A DNA stretch of 64,000 bases from Vibrio stylophorae (GTDB lineage: Bacteria; Pseudomonadota; Gammaproteobacteria; Enterobacterales; Vibrionaceae): NCBI RefSeq assembly GCF_921293875.1, contig NZ_CAKLDI010000002.1, positions 186,001-250,000 on the forward strand. Reading direction: 5' to 3'. Position 1 is the first letter of the stretch; the number at the start of each line of letters is the position of its first letter. The notes beneath the pieces were generated by a model. That model was given only the letters and a program-made list of their open reading frames with translations. It was not told where the DNA came from and searched no databases. The translations under genes were made by a program, and so were the position numbers. Shown one piece after another: positions 41,474 through 50,719 of this stretch.

Positions 41474-41878
41474 ATGATTGAAATAACAGACTTTTCTATT
41501 GAAGAACATCAGGGTGAGTACGAAGATTGGCCGCTTGAATCTGCATTATTTTTCAATGATTGCCCGCTTGATTTTAAAGTGCCTGGCTATGTGATTGATC
41601 AGCAATATAAGCTTGATGAGTATTATCTGCTGATATTCAGTTGTGATTGTTTATTTGAAGAGTGCTGCACCTTGGTGGTGGTGAGCCCATCGCTTAAATT
41701 ATTAGGGCAATATCGTTGGGGCGGCGCTTATCAAAGTTATCTGTGGGAATCATTGAGTCAGCGCGATGCGCATTGTTTTTGTATCGATTTTGGCCAAGGG
41801 CTTCGCTACGAGATCACGATCCGTTATCCAAAGAGGATATGGTTTCAAAAAGTACTCAAAGTGAAACAGTTAAAATAA
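41474..41878 (+). CDS. Hypothetical protein
   Basis: About 134 residues from ATG 41474 (ATG 41462 four codons earlier is also possible). Soluble and acidic, with tyrosine-rich strands (GYVIDQQYKLDEYYLLIFSC) and several cysteines. No signal peptide. The family is not recognised. It sits alone between the ghxP terminator and the P-loop protein. Confidence 0.75.
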   Translation: MIEITDFSIEEHQGEYEDWPLESALFFNDCPLDFKVPGYVIDQQYKLDEYYLLIFSCDCLFEECCTLVVVSPSLKLLGQYRWGGAYQSYLWESLSQRDAHCFCIDFGQGLRYEITIRYPKRIWFQKVLKVKQLK

Positions 41879-41973
41879 TGAGTTAGCCACTGTGTCAATT
41901 TGGCTGTATGAGCATCGATTGATGATGTTTAATCGCGCACGGTGGTGTTGAAAGGTGAAATTTAGGGAATGTA

Positions 41974-42534
41974 ATGCCAATGGATGTGCAATTTAGGCCT
42001 GATATCACGCAAGGTGAGGTACCTGTGTTGTATCTTTTTTCGGGTTTACCTGGTGTGGGTAAATCCACGCTAGCGCAAAAACTCGCGCAGCATACTCGTG
42101 CTTACTATTTGCGTATCGATACCCTTGAGCAAGGGCTTCGTGATGTGTGTCATATCAATGTTGAGGGCGAGGGCTATCGGCTGGGTTATCGCTTAATTGC
42201 GGACAATCTTAAGTTAGGGCTAAGCTGTATCGCCGATTGCTGCAATCCCATCGCACTAACGCGGCGCGAATGGCAAGCCGTCGCTACAGAAATAGGCGTG
42301 CCCTTTATCAATATTGAAGTGTGCTGCTCTGATGTAAAAGCGCATCGACATCGAGTACAAACACGCTCGGTCGCAGTGAGCAATTTGCGGCTGCCCACTT
42401 GGCCTGAGGTTTGCGCGCGCGAATATGAGCCATGGCATGAGTCGGTGATCCGCATTGATACTGCGGGGCAAACACCGGCGCAGTCCTTTTCTCAATTGCT
42501 GAATTTGCTAGAGCGCGCTGAGGGCTATGCTTAG
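41974..42534 (+). CDS. P-loop ATP-binding kinase-like protein
   Basis: 186 residues. Walker A is GLPGVGKST at about residue 26, followed by AQKLAQHTRAYYLRIDTLEQ, where the Asp probably coordinates magnesium or substrate. The layout matches AAA_33-type small kinases (adenylylsulfate kinase/zeta-toxin-like). The substrate is unknown. Confidence 0.85.
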   Translation: MPMDVQFRPDITQGEVPVLYLFSGLPGVGKSTLAQKLAQHTRAYYLRIDTLEQGLRDVCHINVEGEGYRLGYRLIADNLKLGLSCIADCCNPIALTRREWQAVATEIGVPFINIEVCCSDVKAHRHRVQTRSVAVSNLRLPTWPEVCAREYEPWHESVIRIDTAGQTPAQSFSQLLNLLERAEGYA

Positions 42535-42560
42535 ATTTTGAGCTGAATCTGGGAATAGCA

Positions 42561-42941
42561 ATGAAATGTTTTTTCGCCTTAGGGCTGATTGCGCTGCTTG
42601 CAGCCTGCGGGACAACGGATAGTGAACTTCGCCAAAGTGGTTATAGCGCATCTTATATTCAAGGTTTTCATGATGGACGCCATAGCGGCATGCAAGAGGC
42701 GGGCAATGATTATGAAGATTACATCAAAGATCAGTTACGCTTTGACAATGATGCAGATTACCAGCGCGGTTGGCTTGCTGGTGAAGCAGAAGGCCAGCAA
42801 CTGCAATCCCAAGCGCACGCCGTGGGCGAAGGGATTGCAACGGGTCTATCTGAGCCTGCGTCCGCTTCTTTTGATGCAGATAAAGCGGCAAAAGAAGTGC
42901 TCCATGGGATTGATACATCGACGCTGAAAAATTTAGAGTAA
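42561..42941 (+). CDS. Lipoprotein
   Basis: 126 residues. Signal MKCFFALGLIALLAAC with a lipobox cysteine at residue 16, then GYSASYIQGFHDGRHSGMQE and YQRGWLAGEAEGQQLQ, two glycine-aromatic repeat-like segments seen in some short envelope lipoproteins. The function is unknown. It converges with the gene on the other strand at 42961. Confidence 0.82.
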   Translation: MKCFFALGLIALLAACGTTDSELRQSGYSASYIQGFHDGRHSGMQEAGNDYEDYIKDQLRFDNDADYQRGWLAGEAEGQQLQSQAHAVGEGIATGLSEPASASFDADKAAKEVLHGIDTSTLKNLE

Positions 42942-42960
42942 AGATGTGACATATCAAATG

Positions 42961-43194
42961 CTATTTGCGTGTCTTGCTATTTATGTGCCTTACTATTTGT
43001 GTGTCAGACTCAGGCTCTTGAATGTGATAAAGACGCGGCGCATTACAGGACGTTTTGCAGTTACACACGCGGCTTACGCCAATTTGGCTTAATCCGCCAC
43101 AGCTCCCTTGAATGGGGGCACGCTTAAATATCACGCCAATGGCCATCGAGACCAAAATCAGCGTAAATAGGATGGCCACAATCACATAGATCAC
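42961..43194 (-). CDS. nqrM: NqrM-like Na+-NQR maturation protein
   Basis: 77 residues. One N-terminal membrane helix, then KRAPIQGSCGGLSQIGVSRVC with four cysteines in total (CGG, CNCKTSC), the pattern of NqrM (DUF539), which delivers iron to the NqrDE site of the Na+-translocating NADH:quinone reductase. NqrM is usually next to the nqr operon; here it is alone. A second, cysteine-poor relative is at 44912. Confidence 0.82.
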   Translation of the reverse strand: MIYVIVAILFTLILVSMAIGVIFKRAPIQGSCGGLSQIGVSRVCNCKTSCNAPRLYHIQEPESDTQIVRHINSKTRK

Positions 43195-43323
43195 TTTGCT
43201 CTCCTTGAATATTTATCTGTCCTGACTAAAGTGAGCGGTTCACTGCACGCTCCAATGCACCGCATTTTTGCATATCGGCAGCGAGCTGCTTTCGTGAAAT
43301 GCATCGGGCTGTGGGTCTAATCG

Positions 43324-43857
43324 TTACTTGTTCGATGACTTGCCCAAGGGCTTGAACAATTGCTTGTTTAGGGGCTTGATCAACTGCAATGTTTTTGCGT
43401 GGCTTAACTTTGTTTGATTTGTTGAAAGCGGCGCGCTTAATAAGCTAGGCGCAGGCTTGCTATCATGATGACAACCACCACAGCTTGAATGGCCCGCTTG
43501 ATGTTTTTTGGGGATGCGCCCCTCGCTAGCATCTTGAAAAGGCACAAAGGTTGTTTCAAGCAGCCCCCAGTAAGGCACTTTCTGAGCCACTTGTACCACT
43601 TCAATGCCAGCTGCCAATAGTTTGCCGAGGGCACGCTGGCCAATATTGCGCACATAAAGGCGCTGAACGCCTTGGGCTTTGAGGGCTTCAATCAGCTTTT
43701 TTTTACCCGCGCAGTTCATCTCGCCATTTTGGGCGTGGGTCAATCGTGTGATGGTTTGCTGTTTGGCATTCACCTGTCCTTGCAGCACTGCAATTTCAGG
43801 GGCGCGCATAAAGTGATTGGCAATCATATCGCCTTGAATGGGCATTGCGACGATCAT
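43324..43857 (-). CDS. NifB/NifX-type Fe-Mo-cofactor-like protein
   Basis: 177 residues. The N-terminal 110 residues are a dinitrogenase iron-molybdenum cofactor (NifX/NafY) domain: MIVAMPIQGDMIANHFMRAPE and RLYVRNIGQRALGKLLAAGIEV. A C-terminal tail carries SCGGCHH, a potential metal-binding cluster. The start overlaps the DUF134 stop by ATGA, so both genes form an operon. Such pairs in organisms without nitrogenase are thought to handle metal clusters, but the substrate is unknown. Confidence 0.85.
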   Translation of the reverse strand: MIVAMPIQGDMIANHFMRAPEIAVLQGQVNAKQQTITRLTHAQNGEMNCAGKKKLIEALKAQGVQRLYVRNIGQRALGKLLAAGIEVVQVAQKVPYWGLLETTFVPFQDASEGRIPKKHQAGHSSCGGCHHDSKPAPSLLSAPLSTNQTKLSHAKTLQLIKPLNKQLFKPLGKSSNK

Positions 43858-44147
43858 TGTTCATTCTCCATCTCTTGGTTGAGCATCAATGCTTGGCCAT
43901 GGACTAAGCATTGCGCCACTTTGTATCTAGCACTTGCGACAATATTTCCAAATGTCTGTCGTGATACTTGCATCTGCGCTGCCGCGTCTAATTGACTCAA
44001 TCCTTCTAAATCCGCAAGTCGAAGTGCTTCAAACTCTTCAGGTAGCAGTTGCACCTGAGTCAGCGAATGGGTTGGAACCCCATTGGGTTTAAAGCAGCTG
44101 TAGGGTGCACGGCCACAAATGCGGCGGCTTATCTTTGGTCGAGCCAT
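43854..44147 (-). CDS. DUF134 (UPF0251) HTH regulator
   Basis: About 97 residues from the ATG that gives MARPKISRRIC, the normal start of the family; the frame is open further up. It shows CGRAPYSCFKPNG, LLPEEFEALRLADLEGL and a HTH of sigma-70 region 4 type (SQLDAAAQMQVSRQTFGNI). It should bind DNA and probably its own promoter, where a long inverted repeat lies. It is co-transcribed with the NifX-like gene. Confidence 0.88.
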   Translation of the reverse strand: MARPKISRRICGRAPYSCFKPNGVPTHSLTQVQLLPEEFEALRLADLEGLSQLDAAAQMQVSRQTFGNIVASARYKVAQCLVHGQALMLNQEMENEQ

Positions 44148-44170
44148 ATTTAGGTCCATTATCGGGTTCA

Positions 44171-44224
44171 TTTTTAGCATATGCCAATAATTGTGATTTG
44201 GCAATTATTGGCATATGCTAAAAA
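44171..44224. promoter_or_regulatory. Perfect 23-bp inverted repeat before the DUF134 operon
   Basis: Two 23-base arms are exact inverses of each other around an 8-base loop. Each arm contains AGCATATGCC and CAATAATTG. The 5' flank is T-rich and the 3' flank A-rich. It lies 24 bases upstream of the DUF134 start, so it is a strong candidate for the operator of that regulator. Confidence 0.7.
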
Positions 44225-44386
44225 CAAATAAGGATATTGAAATGCGCAGCTATGCTTGCGCAGCGCATATGGCGGTGATTCACCAAGGTAAATCTCTGTA
44301 AGTGAATCGCATAAATGATAGGAATAACGACATTCAAATGCAGGTTAGAAATTGCTTAAGCGTGCATAGGGAATCAGGGAGGCGAG

Positions 44387-44836
44387 GTGTTCACCAAGAT
44401 CAATGATGACGCGAAGACATGTGCGGCATTAGCACATCGCTATTGCTATGTGTGTGGCCAGAAGAATTGCGCCGCTGACGCATTGCAGCTGCGATTTAAG
44501 CGAGTCGATGAGCGCAGTGTAAGTGCCGCGTTTCAGCTGACCCATGCGCACCAAGGTTATAGCGGGCTTGCGCATGGCGGTATGATTGCCAGTGTACTGG
44601 ATGGCGCCATGACCCACTGCCTTTTTGTCCAGCACATTCAAGCTTTAACGGCTGAGCTAACGGTTCGCTACCATCAGCCGTGGCCTATTGAACTTCAAGG
44701 CTGTGTCTGTGCCACCGTTGATAAGGCGCGCCATGGCGTATATTGGTTACACGCCAAAATGACTGCAGATGGCGTGTGTTACGCTAGCGCGCATGCAAAA
44801 TTTATCGCGCCGAATCCTTTGGTGGAAGTGATTTAG
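44387..44836 (+). CDS. PaaI-type hotdog thioesterase
   Basis: 149 residues from GTG with GGGAGG upstream. An N-terminal cysteine group CYVCGQKNC is followed by the hotdog fold with the catalytic-region motif LAHGGMIASVLDGAM at about residue 61. Enzymes of this family hydrolyse acyl-CoA thioesters in the cytoplasm. The cysteine-rich N terminus is typical of the CYVCG subgroup. The substrate is unknown. It converges with the gene at 44912. Confidence 0.86.
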   Translation: MFTKINDDAKTCAALAHRYCYVCGQKNCAADALQLRFKRVDERSVSAAFQLTHAHQGYSGLAHGGMIASVLDGAMTHCLFVQHIQALTAELTVRYHQPWPIELQGCVCATVDKARHGVYWLHAKMTADGVCYASAHAKFIAPNPLVEVI

Positions 44837-44877
44837 TGTGGCGTTGAATGCGCTGCACCGTTTATTGTCATCCCTAA

Positions 44878-44898
44878 ACCACCGCCTATGGCGGTGGT
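44878..44898. terminator. Bidirectional terminator hairpin
   Basis: ACCACCGCC pairs with GGCGGTGGT around TAT, between two converging genes. The T tracts are weak on both sides. Confidence 0.55.
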
Positions 44899-44911
44899 GA
44901 TTATTGCTCAA

Positions 44912-45142
44912 TTAGGCATTGCTCGGTTTATCTTTGTTAGATTGGTCATGGCTCGATCGATCATCGAAATATTGACCTTTGAGTGCAGGGCCATAGAGAT
45001 ATTGGCAGCTGAGCGGATAAAAGCCCAATTGACGCAGTGAGCGACAACGATTTTGCATTGGCTGGCGATGGAAAATAATGCCGATGCTCATCAATAGCAT
45101 GATCAATAAAAACAGGGTGAGCGCAAATAGATAGATGATCAT
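44912..45142 (-). CDS. NqrM-like paralogue lacking most cysteines
   Basis: 76 residues from ATG 45142 with AGGAGAG upstream (the frame is open to 45385 but without a ribosome site). An N-terminal helix IIYLFALTLFLLIMLLMS is followed by GIIFHRQPMQNRCRSLRQLG, which lines up with GVIFKRAPIQGSCGGLSQIG of the NqrM-like protein at 42961. Only two cysteines remain, and the CNCKTSC part is absent. It may be a diverged paralogue with a new role, or a decayed one. Confidence 0.7.
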   Translation of the reverse strand: MIIYLFALTLFLLIMLLMSIGIIFHRQPMQNRCRSLRQLGFYPLSCQYLYGPALKGQYFDDRSSHDQSNKDKPSNA

Positions 45143-45404
45143 CGTGACTCTCCTATTGATTGCCTTGTTATTTAGAGCTGAATCACCTGATCTTAGTTCA
45201 TTAAAAATGATTTGGTCGCCGTGTTTGAGCTGACCCTCTGTGCATAGGGCAGCCGGCTCGCGCGAATATTTGCCGGTAACGCGAACAGATATGTCACTCA
45301 AATCGCAGGGGATTTTGAGTGACATATTGAAGAAAATCGCAATGGATGATTGGGCTTTTAGGCGAATAATTTTGCGCAAGCGCAATGATATTCAGCAGAA
45401 AAAC

Positions 45405-46055
45405 TTAGCGCCTTTCAATGGCTTTGAGTGCCCCAATTTGCTTGAGATGACGAATTTGAGCGTGACTCAGCAGTAGCGTTTCGCTGTCATAGTAGCTGCT
45501 CGTATTGGTTTTCCCTTTGCGAATATCTTGGCGAACGCCTTGTACTTTTTCAAAAACCATATTGCCGAGCGCAAACTCATATTGATGATCATCGATATGG
45601 ACGATGCGCATCGCGGCATATTTATAGGTTCCCTGCACGGCTTCTTGGCCAAGTCCGGATGTAATATCCACGATATAGATATCATGCAGTGCGGGTGCGG
45701 CTAGGTATTGTGCTTGATCCAGTTCTTCTTGATGGCCGATATGCACCATACCGGCAACTAAGCAGCAGAGTAAAATAAGCCCCGTAAAAAGGGGCAGGAC
45801 GCGCCGTTTAGGAAAGAGCATAGGCTTGAGCTGATGACTGATTTCATCAGGAACATCGCGGCCAATCAGGGTGTATTTGCAATGAAGACACTCAAGTCCC
45901 ACTTGTCTTGCGGTCATCCAAGTTGGAATGGCATAAATATGAAAATAGCGTAATAAACCAAAGCTTTGATGCTGCTGCTTGCCACAATGTGGGCAGGTGA
46001 CACAATCCACGGCAGGCCCTGCGACCGTTTTCCCCTTGGTGCCAAAGAAAATCAT
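45405..46055 (-). CDS. Zinc-ribbon membrane protein
   Basis: 216 residues. Two CxxC pairs (CPHCG near 21, CLHCKY near 56) form an N-terminal zinc ribbon, followed by a membrane helix (LFTGLILLCCLVAGMVHI, about 89-107) and a periplasmic or cytosolic C-terminal domain. The family is uncharacterised. Its promoter region faces the peroxiredoxin gene. Confidence 0.8.
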   Translation of the reverse strand: MIFFGTKGKTVAGPAVDCVTCPHCGKQQHQSFGLLRYFHIYAIPTWMTARQVGLECLHCKYTLIGRDVPDEISHQLKPMLFPKRRVLPLFTGLILLCCLVAGMVHIGHQEELDQAQYLAAPALHDIYIVDITSGLGQEAVQGTYKYAAMRIVHIDDHQYEFALGNMVFEKVQGVRQDIRKGKTNTSSYYDSETLLLSHAQIRHLKQIGALKAIERR

Positions 46056-46319
46056 ATAAATCCTTTTTATTCATATGGTTAAGTTGTTTGCAGGGATGAT
46101 GGCAAAAGGATGCAAAGGTTGCGAGACAAAGATCGTGGTTACAAAAAGATACAATCACTTCTTCTGATTCGATCGCATCTTTATATAAAACAACATCTTA
46201 TCGAATTTTGCGCAGCGCATTCTTATCCATAAGACAAAGTCATTGTTACCCACAAATTAGACCAAGTGACAGGTTGGAAGCTTCTAGACTTGGAGCAATA
46301 GCCCAAGTAGGAGAGTGAT

Positions 46320-46793
46320 ATGATCAGTCAAGGCCAAGCGATCCCCGCCGCATCGCTGTATCAATTAACCGACAATGGGATTGAGGCGCATGCTACGCAG
46401 GCGCTGTTTGCCAATCATAAAACAGTGCTTTTTGCCGTTCCCGGTGCCTTTACGCCAACCTGTTCGGATGATCATCTACCAAGCTACATCATCTATGCCG
46501 ATGCCCTCAAAGCCAAAGGGGTGACGCAAATTATCTGTGTATCAGTTAACGATCCTTTTGTGATGAAAGCCTGGGGTAAATCGCAAAACACTGAGGCATT
46601 AACCTTGCTGGCTGATGGCAGCGCGGATTTTACCAAAGCGTTAGGGCTTGAGATGGACACCGGTTCATTTGGTGGCATTCGTTCACAGCGCTATGCCATG
46701 GTGATCGATGATGGCGTGGTCAGTCAGTTATTTGTTGAGGAACCAGAACAATATGAAGTGAGCTCGGCGCAATCGGTGCTGGCGCATTTATAA
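46320..46793 (+). CDS. Peroxiredoxin, Prx5/atypical 2-Cys type
   Basis: 157 residues. The active site PGAFTPTC gives peroxidatic Cys48 with Thr45, as in Prx5/AhpE-type redoxins that reduce hydrogen peroxide and organic peroxides. The C-terminal part holds RSQRYAMVIDDGVV. A resolving cysteine in the usual Prx5 position is not obvious, so it may use an external thiol such as glutathione or glutaredoxin. It stands alone. Confidence 0.92.
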   Translation: MISQGQAIPAASLYQLTDNGIEAHATQALFANHKTVLFAVPGAFTPTCSDDHLPSYIIYADALKAKGVTQIICVSVNDPFVMKAWGKSQNTEALTLLADGSADFTKALGLEMDTGSFGGIRSQRYAMVIDDGVVSQLFVEEPEQYEVSSAQSVLAHL

Positions 46794-47009
46794 GCGATAA
46801 CGGCTGATGGCGACAAACAGAACAAGACAGGTGTTGCGATACCTTTGTTGATATTGTTGGTTGATAGCTTTATCGATATAGCGTTATTGATATAGAAGCC
46901 GCGTGATGCGAGGTAAAACGCTTCACGCGGGCTTTGAATCAGGCATAGAGTTTTTAGGACGAGGTCGTTAGAATAGCCGCCCTTGATTTGACCAATAAGC
47001 TTGCTTGCT

Positions 47010-48698
47010 ATGCCTGATAATAACGATCCGCAATTTCATCGCTTTGAAAGCGCAATTGATGCCATTGCGCTGCCTTTACGATTTACCTATCCCTTCTATT
47101 ATCAGCCGCATGCTTTAAGTGAACTTGCTGCCGCGCAGTTACAGCGCTATTTAACGACCCAGCAAGATTGGCAACACAATTTTGGCCTAAACACTGAAGA
47201 TGATTTAAGCAGTGCGATTGGCAAAATGTTTGGTGTGCTGGTGGTTGAAAATCAGCATGGTGAACTGGGCTTTTTACAAGGGTTTTCGGGCAAGCTTGCC
47301 AATCAAAATTTGCACTCAGGCTTTGTGCCGCCTGTGTTTGATATGTTGGTGGAAGATAGCTTCTTTTTACCCGAGCAAACACAAATTAATGCGCTGACCG
47401 CCGAGATGGCCGCCATTCAACAGGATGCGACCTTTATCGCTTTAAAAGCGGCACTTGCGCAGGCGCAAAATGAATACGCACAAGCGCTCGCGGCGCATAA
47501 ACAGGTGATGCAGCAAAATCGCCAGCAGCGTAAAACGCTGCGCCAGCAAGCCGCGCAAACGCCCAGTGAAAGCACCAGTGAGCTGCTTAAACAGCTTAGC
47601 CAAGAAAGTGTGCATGACAAGCTTGCGCTGCGCGATTTGAAATTGCATTGGGATGCATTGATTGCCGAGCTTGAGCTGCAAACTGAGGGCTATCAGGCAA
47701 AATTTGCAGCGCTAAAAACAGAGCGCGCTGCACGCTCCCATGACTTGCAGCATCATCTTTTTGCGCAGTATCGATTCCTTAATGCCAAGGGCAAGATGTG
47801 CGATCTCAATGAGCTGTTCGCCGATTCTGCTTTGGGTACCATTCCAGCTGGCGCTGGTGAGTGCGCGGCGCCGAAGTTGCTGCAATATGCGTATCAACAG
47901 GGTTATCGCCCCATTGCCATGGCTGAGTTTTGGTGGGGGCGCTCGCCAAAATCGGAAATTCGACGCCATGGTCAGTTTTATCCTTCCTGTCAGGGCAAAT
48001 GTAAGCCGATTTTGACCCATATGCTTGAAGGGCTTGAGGTTGATGACAACCCGCTCGCCCATCATTGCAGCGATGATTTTGAAGTGGAAATTGTCTATGC
48101 CGATGCGCATATGGCGGTGGTCAACAAACCCGCTGAGTTTCTCTCTGTGCCGGGTAAAACGATCACAGATTCCGTCTATAGCCGTATGCAAGCACGTTTT
48201 CCTGAAGCCACGGGGCCATTAATTGTGCACCGTTTGGATATGTCGACGTCTGGTTTGATGGTGATTGCCTTATCGGAGCGTGCAAACAAGCATTTGCAGC
48301 AGCAATTTATTCAGCGCAGCGCAGAAAAACGTTATTGCGCCTTGGTTGAAGGTGAGGTGGAAGGCGAGCAAGGCACCATTACTTTGCCGCTTCGTGGCGA
48401 TCTTTATGACAGGCCAAGGCAGCTGGTTTGTTTTGAGCATGGAAAACCGGCAGAAACCTATTGGCAGGTGATTGCCCGTACGAACAACCGCACTAAGTTA
48501 TGGCTTTATCCTAAAACAGGCCGTACCCACCAGCTTCGTGTGCATTGTGCCCATCCTATGGGGCTTAATTTACCCATGGTGGGCGACGATCTTTACGGGG
48601 TAAAAGCCGAGCGACTCTATCTGCATGCAGAATTGCTTGTTCTGAATCATCCCATCAGCCAAGAGCGCATGACCTTTGAGGCGCCTGCTCCGTTCTAA
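47010..48698 (+). CDS. RluA-family pseudouridine synthase with long N-terminal extension
   Basis: 562 residues from ATG 47010 (TTG 47001 upstream is in frame). Residues 330-555 form the catalytic domain: VVNKPAEFLSVPGK, the conserved IVHRLDMSTSGLMV with the catalytic Asp, and PKTGRTHQLRVHCA. The N-terminal 330 residues include a long coiled coil (about 135-240, QQNRQQRKTLRQQAAQ) and a cysteine-bearing segment FYPSCQGKC, found in the larger gamma-proteobacterial relatives. It modifies uridines in rRNA or tRNA. The exact target is unknown. Confidence 0.88.
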   Translation: MPDNNDPQFHRFESAIDAIALPLRFTYPFYYQPHALSELAAAQLQRYLTTQQDWQHNFGLNTEDDLSSAIGKMFGVLVVENQHGELGFLQGFSGKLANQNLHSGFVPPVFDMLVEDSFFLPEQTQINALTAEMAAIQQDATFIALKAALAQAQNEYAQALAAHKQVMQQNRQQRKTLRQQAAQTPSESTSELLKQLSQESVHDKLALRDLKLHWDALIAELELQTEGYQAKFAALKTERAARSHDLQHHLFAQYRFLNAKGKMCDLNELFADSALGTIPAGAGECAAPKLLQYAYQQGYRPIAMAEFWWGRSPKSEIRRHGQFYPSCQGKCKPILTHMLEGLEVDDNPLAHHCSDDFEVEIVYADAHMAVVNKPAEFLSVPGKTITDSVYSRMQARFPEATGPLIVHRLDMSTSGLMVIALSERANKHLQQQFIQRSAEKRYCALVEGEVEGEQGTITLPLRGDLYDRPRQLVCFEHGKPAETYWQVIARTNNRTKLWLYPKTGRTHQLRVHCAHPMGLNLPMVGDDLYGVKAERLYLHAELLVLNHPISQERMTFEAPAPF

Positions 48699-48773
48699 CG
48701 TCAGCGTCGTTCTCTATGAGCGTCTGATTAACCGGTCGTCACGGCTTGGTTTACTCTGGCTTGGCATTGATAT

Positions 48774-48812
48774 AAAGCTCATCTTTGATGAAATTTGGAG
48801 ATGAGCTTTTTT
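48774..48812 (+). terminator. Terminator after the pseudouridine synthase gene
   Basis: AAAGCTCATCT pairs with AGATGAGCTTT and is followed by T residues. The remaining intergenic space up to 49042 holds nothing else I can name. Confidence 0.8.
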
Positions 48813-49042
48813 GATGGTTTTTTTAAATGGTGATTCTTTGTGTAGCACGACGTTTAGTCCGTTTATTGACGATGATTTACGCAACTTTACACCGACACTA
48901 ATCAATCTTTACATCAAGTAACTATATGATGGGCATGAAATAAATGAATCGTCTGCTTTTTATTTAGGGCTGATGATCCTGTTTGTTATTTGGATGATAT
49001 CAATGGCTCAAAGGATGAAGCCATCTATCAATGGAGTTGATC

Positions 49043-50446
49043 ATGAAGTTGAAAACCCGCATCGTCGGATGCCTTCTAAGCGTTTTTTTGGTCGGTTGTG
49101 ATAGCGAGCAGCCACCACTGGAGGGGGTCTATCGCAACCTAGAAACACCAGGGATCTATTTTTTTATTGAGAAGCAAAATGGTGAGTATTTTGCACAGTG
49201 GCCTTTTTCGCGTGACCCCATTTATATCAATAAAAATTCTTCACCGATTATTGTTGCGCCTCACGGGACGATTCGCATCGACTTTGTCGATGAGAATCGG
49301 GTCGATCTGATTTTAGAAGGTCGTCGATATCCGTATATGCGCGAAAATAAAGCGGGCGATCCGCTAGAGATTTTGTTCGATAATCCAGAAGTCATTAATA
49401 TCGCGCAGCTTTCTCAATGTGATTTGGATTACAGCACGCAACCGCTAGCCAATGTGGCGCCACATCCTGAGAAAATTGATGCGTTAGTGAAAACCATTTC
49501 GCAAAGACAATCGCCGTATCAACAAGTGAATAGCTTGCTGATTTTGAAAGGCGACAAGTTGGTCAGTGAAAATTATTTCAGAGGTTGGCATCGTCAATTG
49601 CCGCATCAGGTGCAATCTGTGTCGAAGTCCGTGACGGCACTGCTGTTTGGTATGGCGCAAAAAGAGGGGCATTTTAGTGATATGAATGAGCCCATCGCCA
49701 ATTATTTACCAAGCTATCAGGCACATTTTTCTGGCGATAAGCGTAACATTACCCTCGATCATCTATTAAGTATGCGTGCAGGACTGGCTTGGAACGAGAC
49801 GCAGCTAAGTTATAACGATCCACAAAATGATCGCTCTATTGAATCGACCAGTGCGGATGGCATGGACTACACCTTATCAAAACCGCTTCAGCACGCGCCT
49901 GGCGACGCTTTTTATTACAATGGTGGTTTAGTCACCATCACCGGCGAGATTATTGCCAAGGCCACCGAAGAAGATAATGTTGCTGATTATGCGAAATATG
50001 GACCGATGACCGAGCTTTGCCTTAAAAATGCTTATTGGCTGTTGCAATCGGATCGCTATCCTAATGCCGCTGGTGGACTCTTCCTTCGTCCTATCGATAT
50101 GGTCAAATTGGGACAATTAGTCCGGGATGATGGTCAGTGGCAGGGGCAAACCTTAATTCAGCCATCATGGCTTAAACAAGCGCTTAGCGGCAAAGTGGAC
50201 AAGGCTCTAGGGGATCTTGACTATGGTTATTATTGGTGGAAAGACAGCTTCACCTACCAAGGCCAAAGTTATGAAATCGATTTGGCATGGGGCTGGGGAG
50301 AGCAGCACATTGCGGTGGTAAAAGCGCTTGATTTAGTCGTGGTGCAAACCGCGCAAAACTTTCAGCAAGCGCCAAGTTTTGAAACCATGCTTAAGGAAAA
50401 AATTCTGCCAGCTTTTATTGAAGAACAAGTTGGCGAGAAGCATTAG
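49043..50446 (+). CDS. Serine hydrolase lipoprotein, class C beta-lactamase fold
   Basis: 467 residues from ATG 49043 after GGAG. Signal peptide with lipobox LVGC, a 120-residue N-terminal beta domain, then a beta-lactamase/D-Ala-D-Ala carboxypeptidase domain: SVSKSVTA holds the catalytic SxxK serine, YYNGG the YxN tyrosine, and WGWGEQH replaces the usual KTG region. It could be an esterase or peptidase rather than a beta-lactamase. It is likely exported and lipid-anchored. Confidence 0.88.
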   Translation: MKLKTRIVGCLLSVFLVGCDSEQPPLEGVYRNLETPGIYFFIEKQNGEYFAQWPFSRDPIYINKNSSPIIVAPHGTIRIDFVDENRVDLILEGRRYPYMRENKAGDPLEILFDNPEVINIAQLSQCDLDYSTQPLANVAPHPEKIDALVKTISQRQSPYQQVNSLLILKGDKLVSENYFRGWHRQLPHQVQSVSKSVTALLFGMAQKEGHFSDMNEPIANYLPSYQAHFSGDKRNITLDHLLSMRAGLAWNETQLSYNDPQNDRSIESTSADGMDYTLSKPLQHAPGDAFYYNGGLVTITGEIIAKATEEDNVADYAKYGPMTELCLKNAYWLLQSDRYPNAAGGLFLRPIDMVKLGQLVRDDGQWQGQTLIQPSWLKQALSGKVDKALGDLDYGYYWWKDSFTYQGQSYEIDLAWGWGEQHIAVVKALDLVVVQTAQNFQQAPSFETMLKEKILPAFIEEQVGEKH

Positions 50447-50469
50447 AGCATGCTGCATTTGATATCCGT

Positions 50470-50497
50470 AAAAAGAGAGCCTTGGCTCTCTTTTTTT
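50470..50497 (+). terminator. Terminator after the serine hydrolase gene
   Basis: AAAGAGAGCC pairs with GGCTCTCTTT; seven T residues follow. Confidence 0.9.
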
Positions 50498-50719
50498 ATG
50501 CGGCGAGTTTTCGCAGATTGCGTATGTGATGAGCTTATCGTTCCCCGGTGTCGATGGCTAAAGACGATGATTGAAAGCGCGCTTTGCCGCTTTGTCTCAC
50601 ACTCTTTAGATTTTTTGCGCTTGAATTGTGAACCTGAAGTGAAAATGCGCTTGGCGCACGTCTTTTTAAACATCATCCCGTTACACTGATTTTCATCGCT
50701 AGAGATTTGAGGGAACAAG

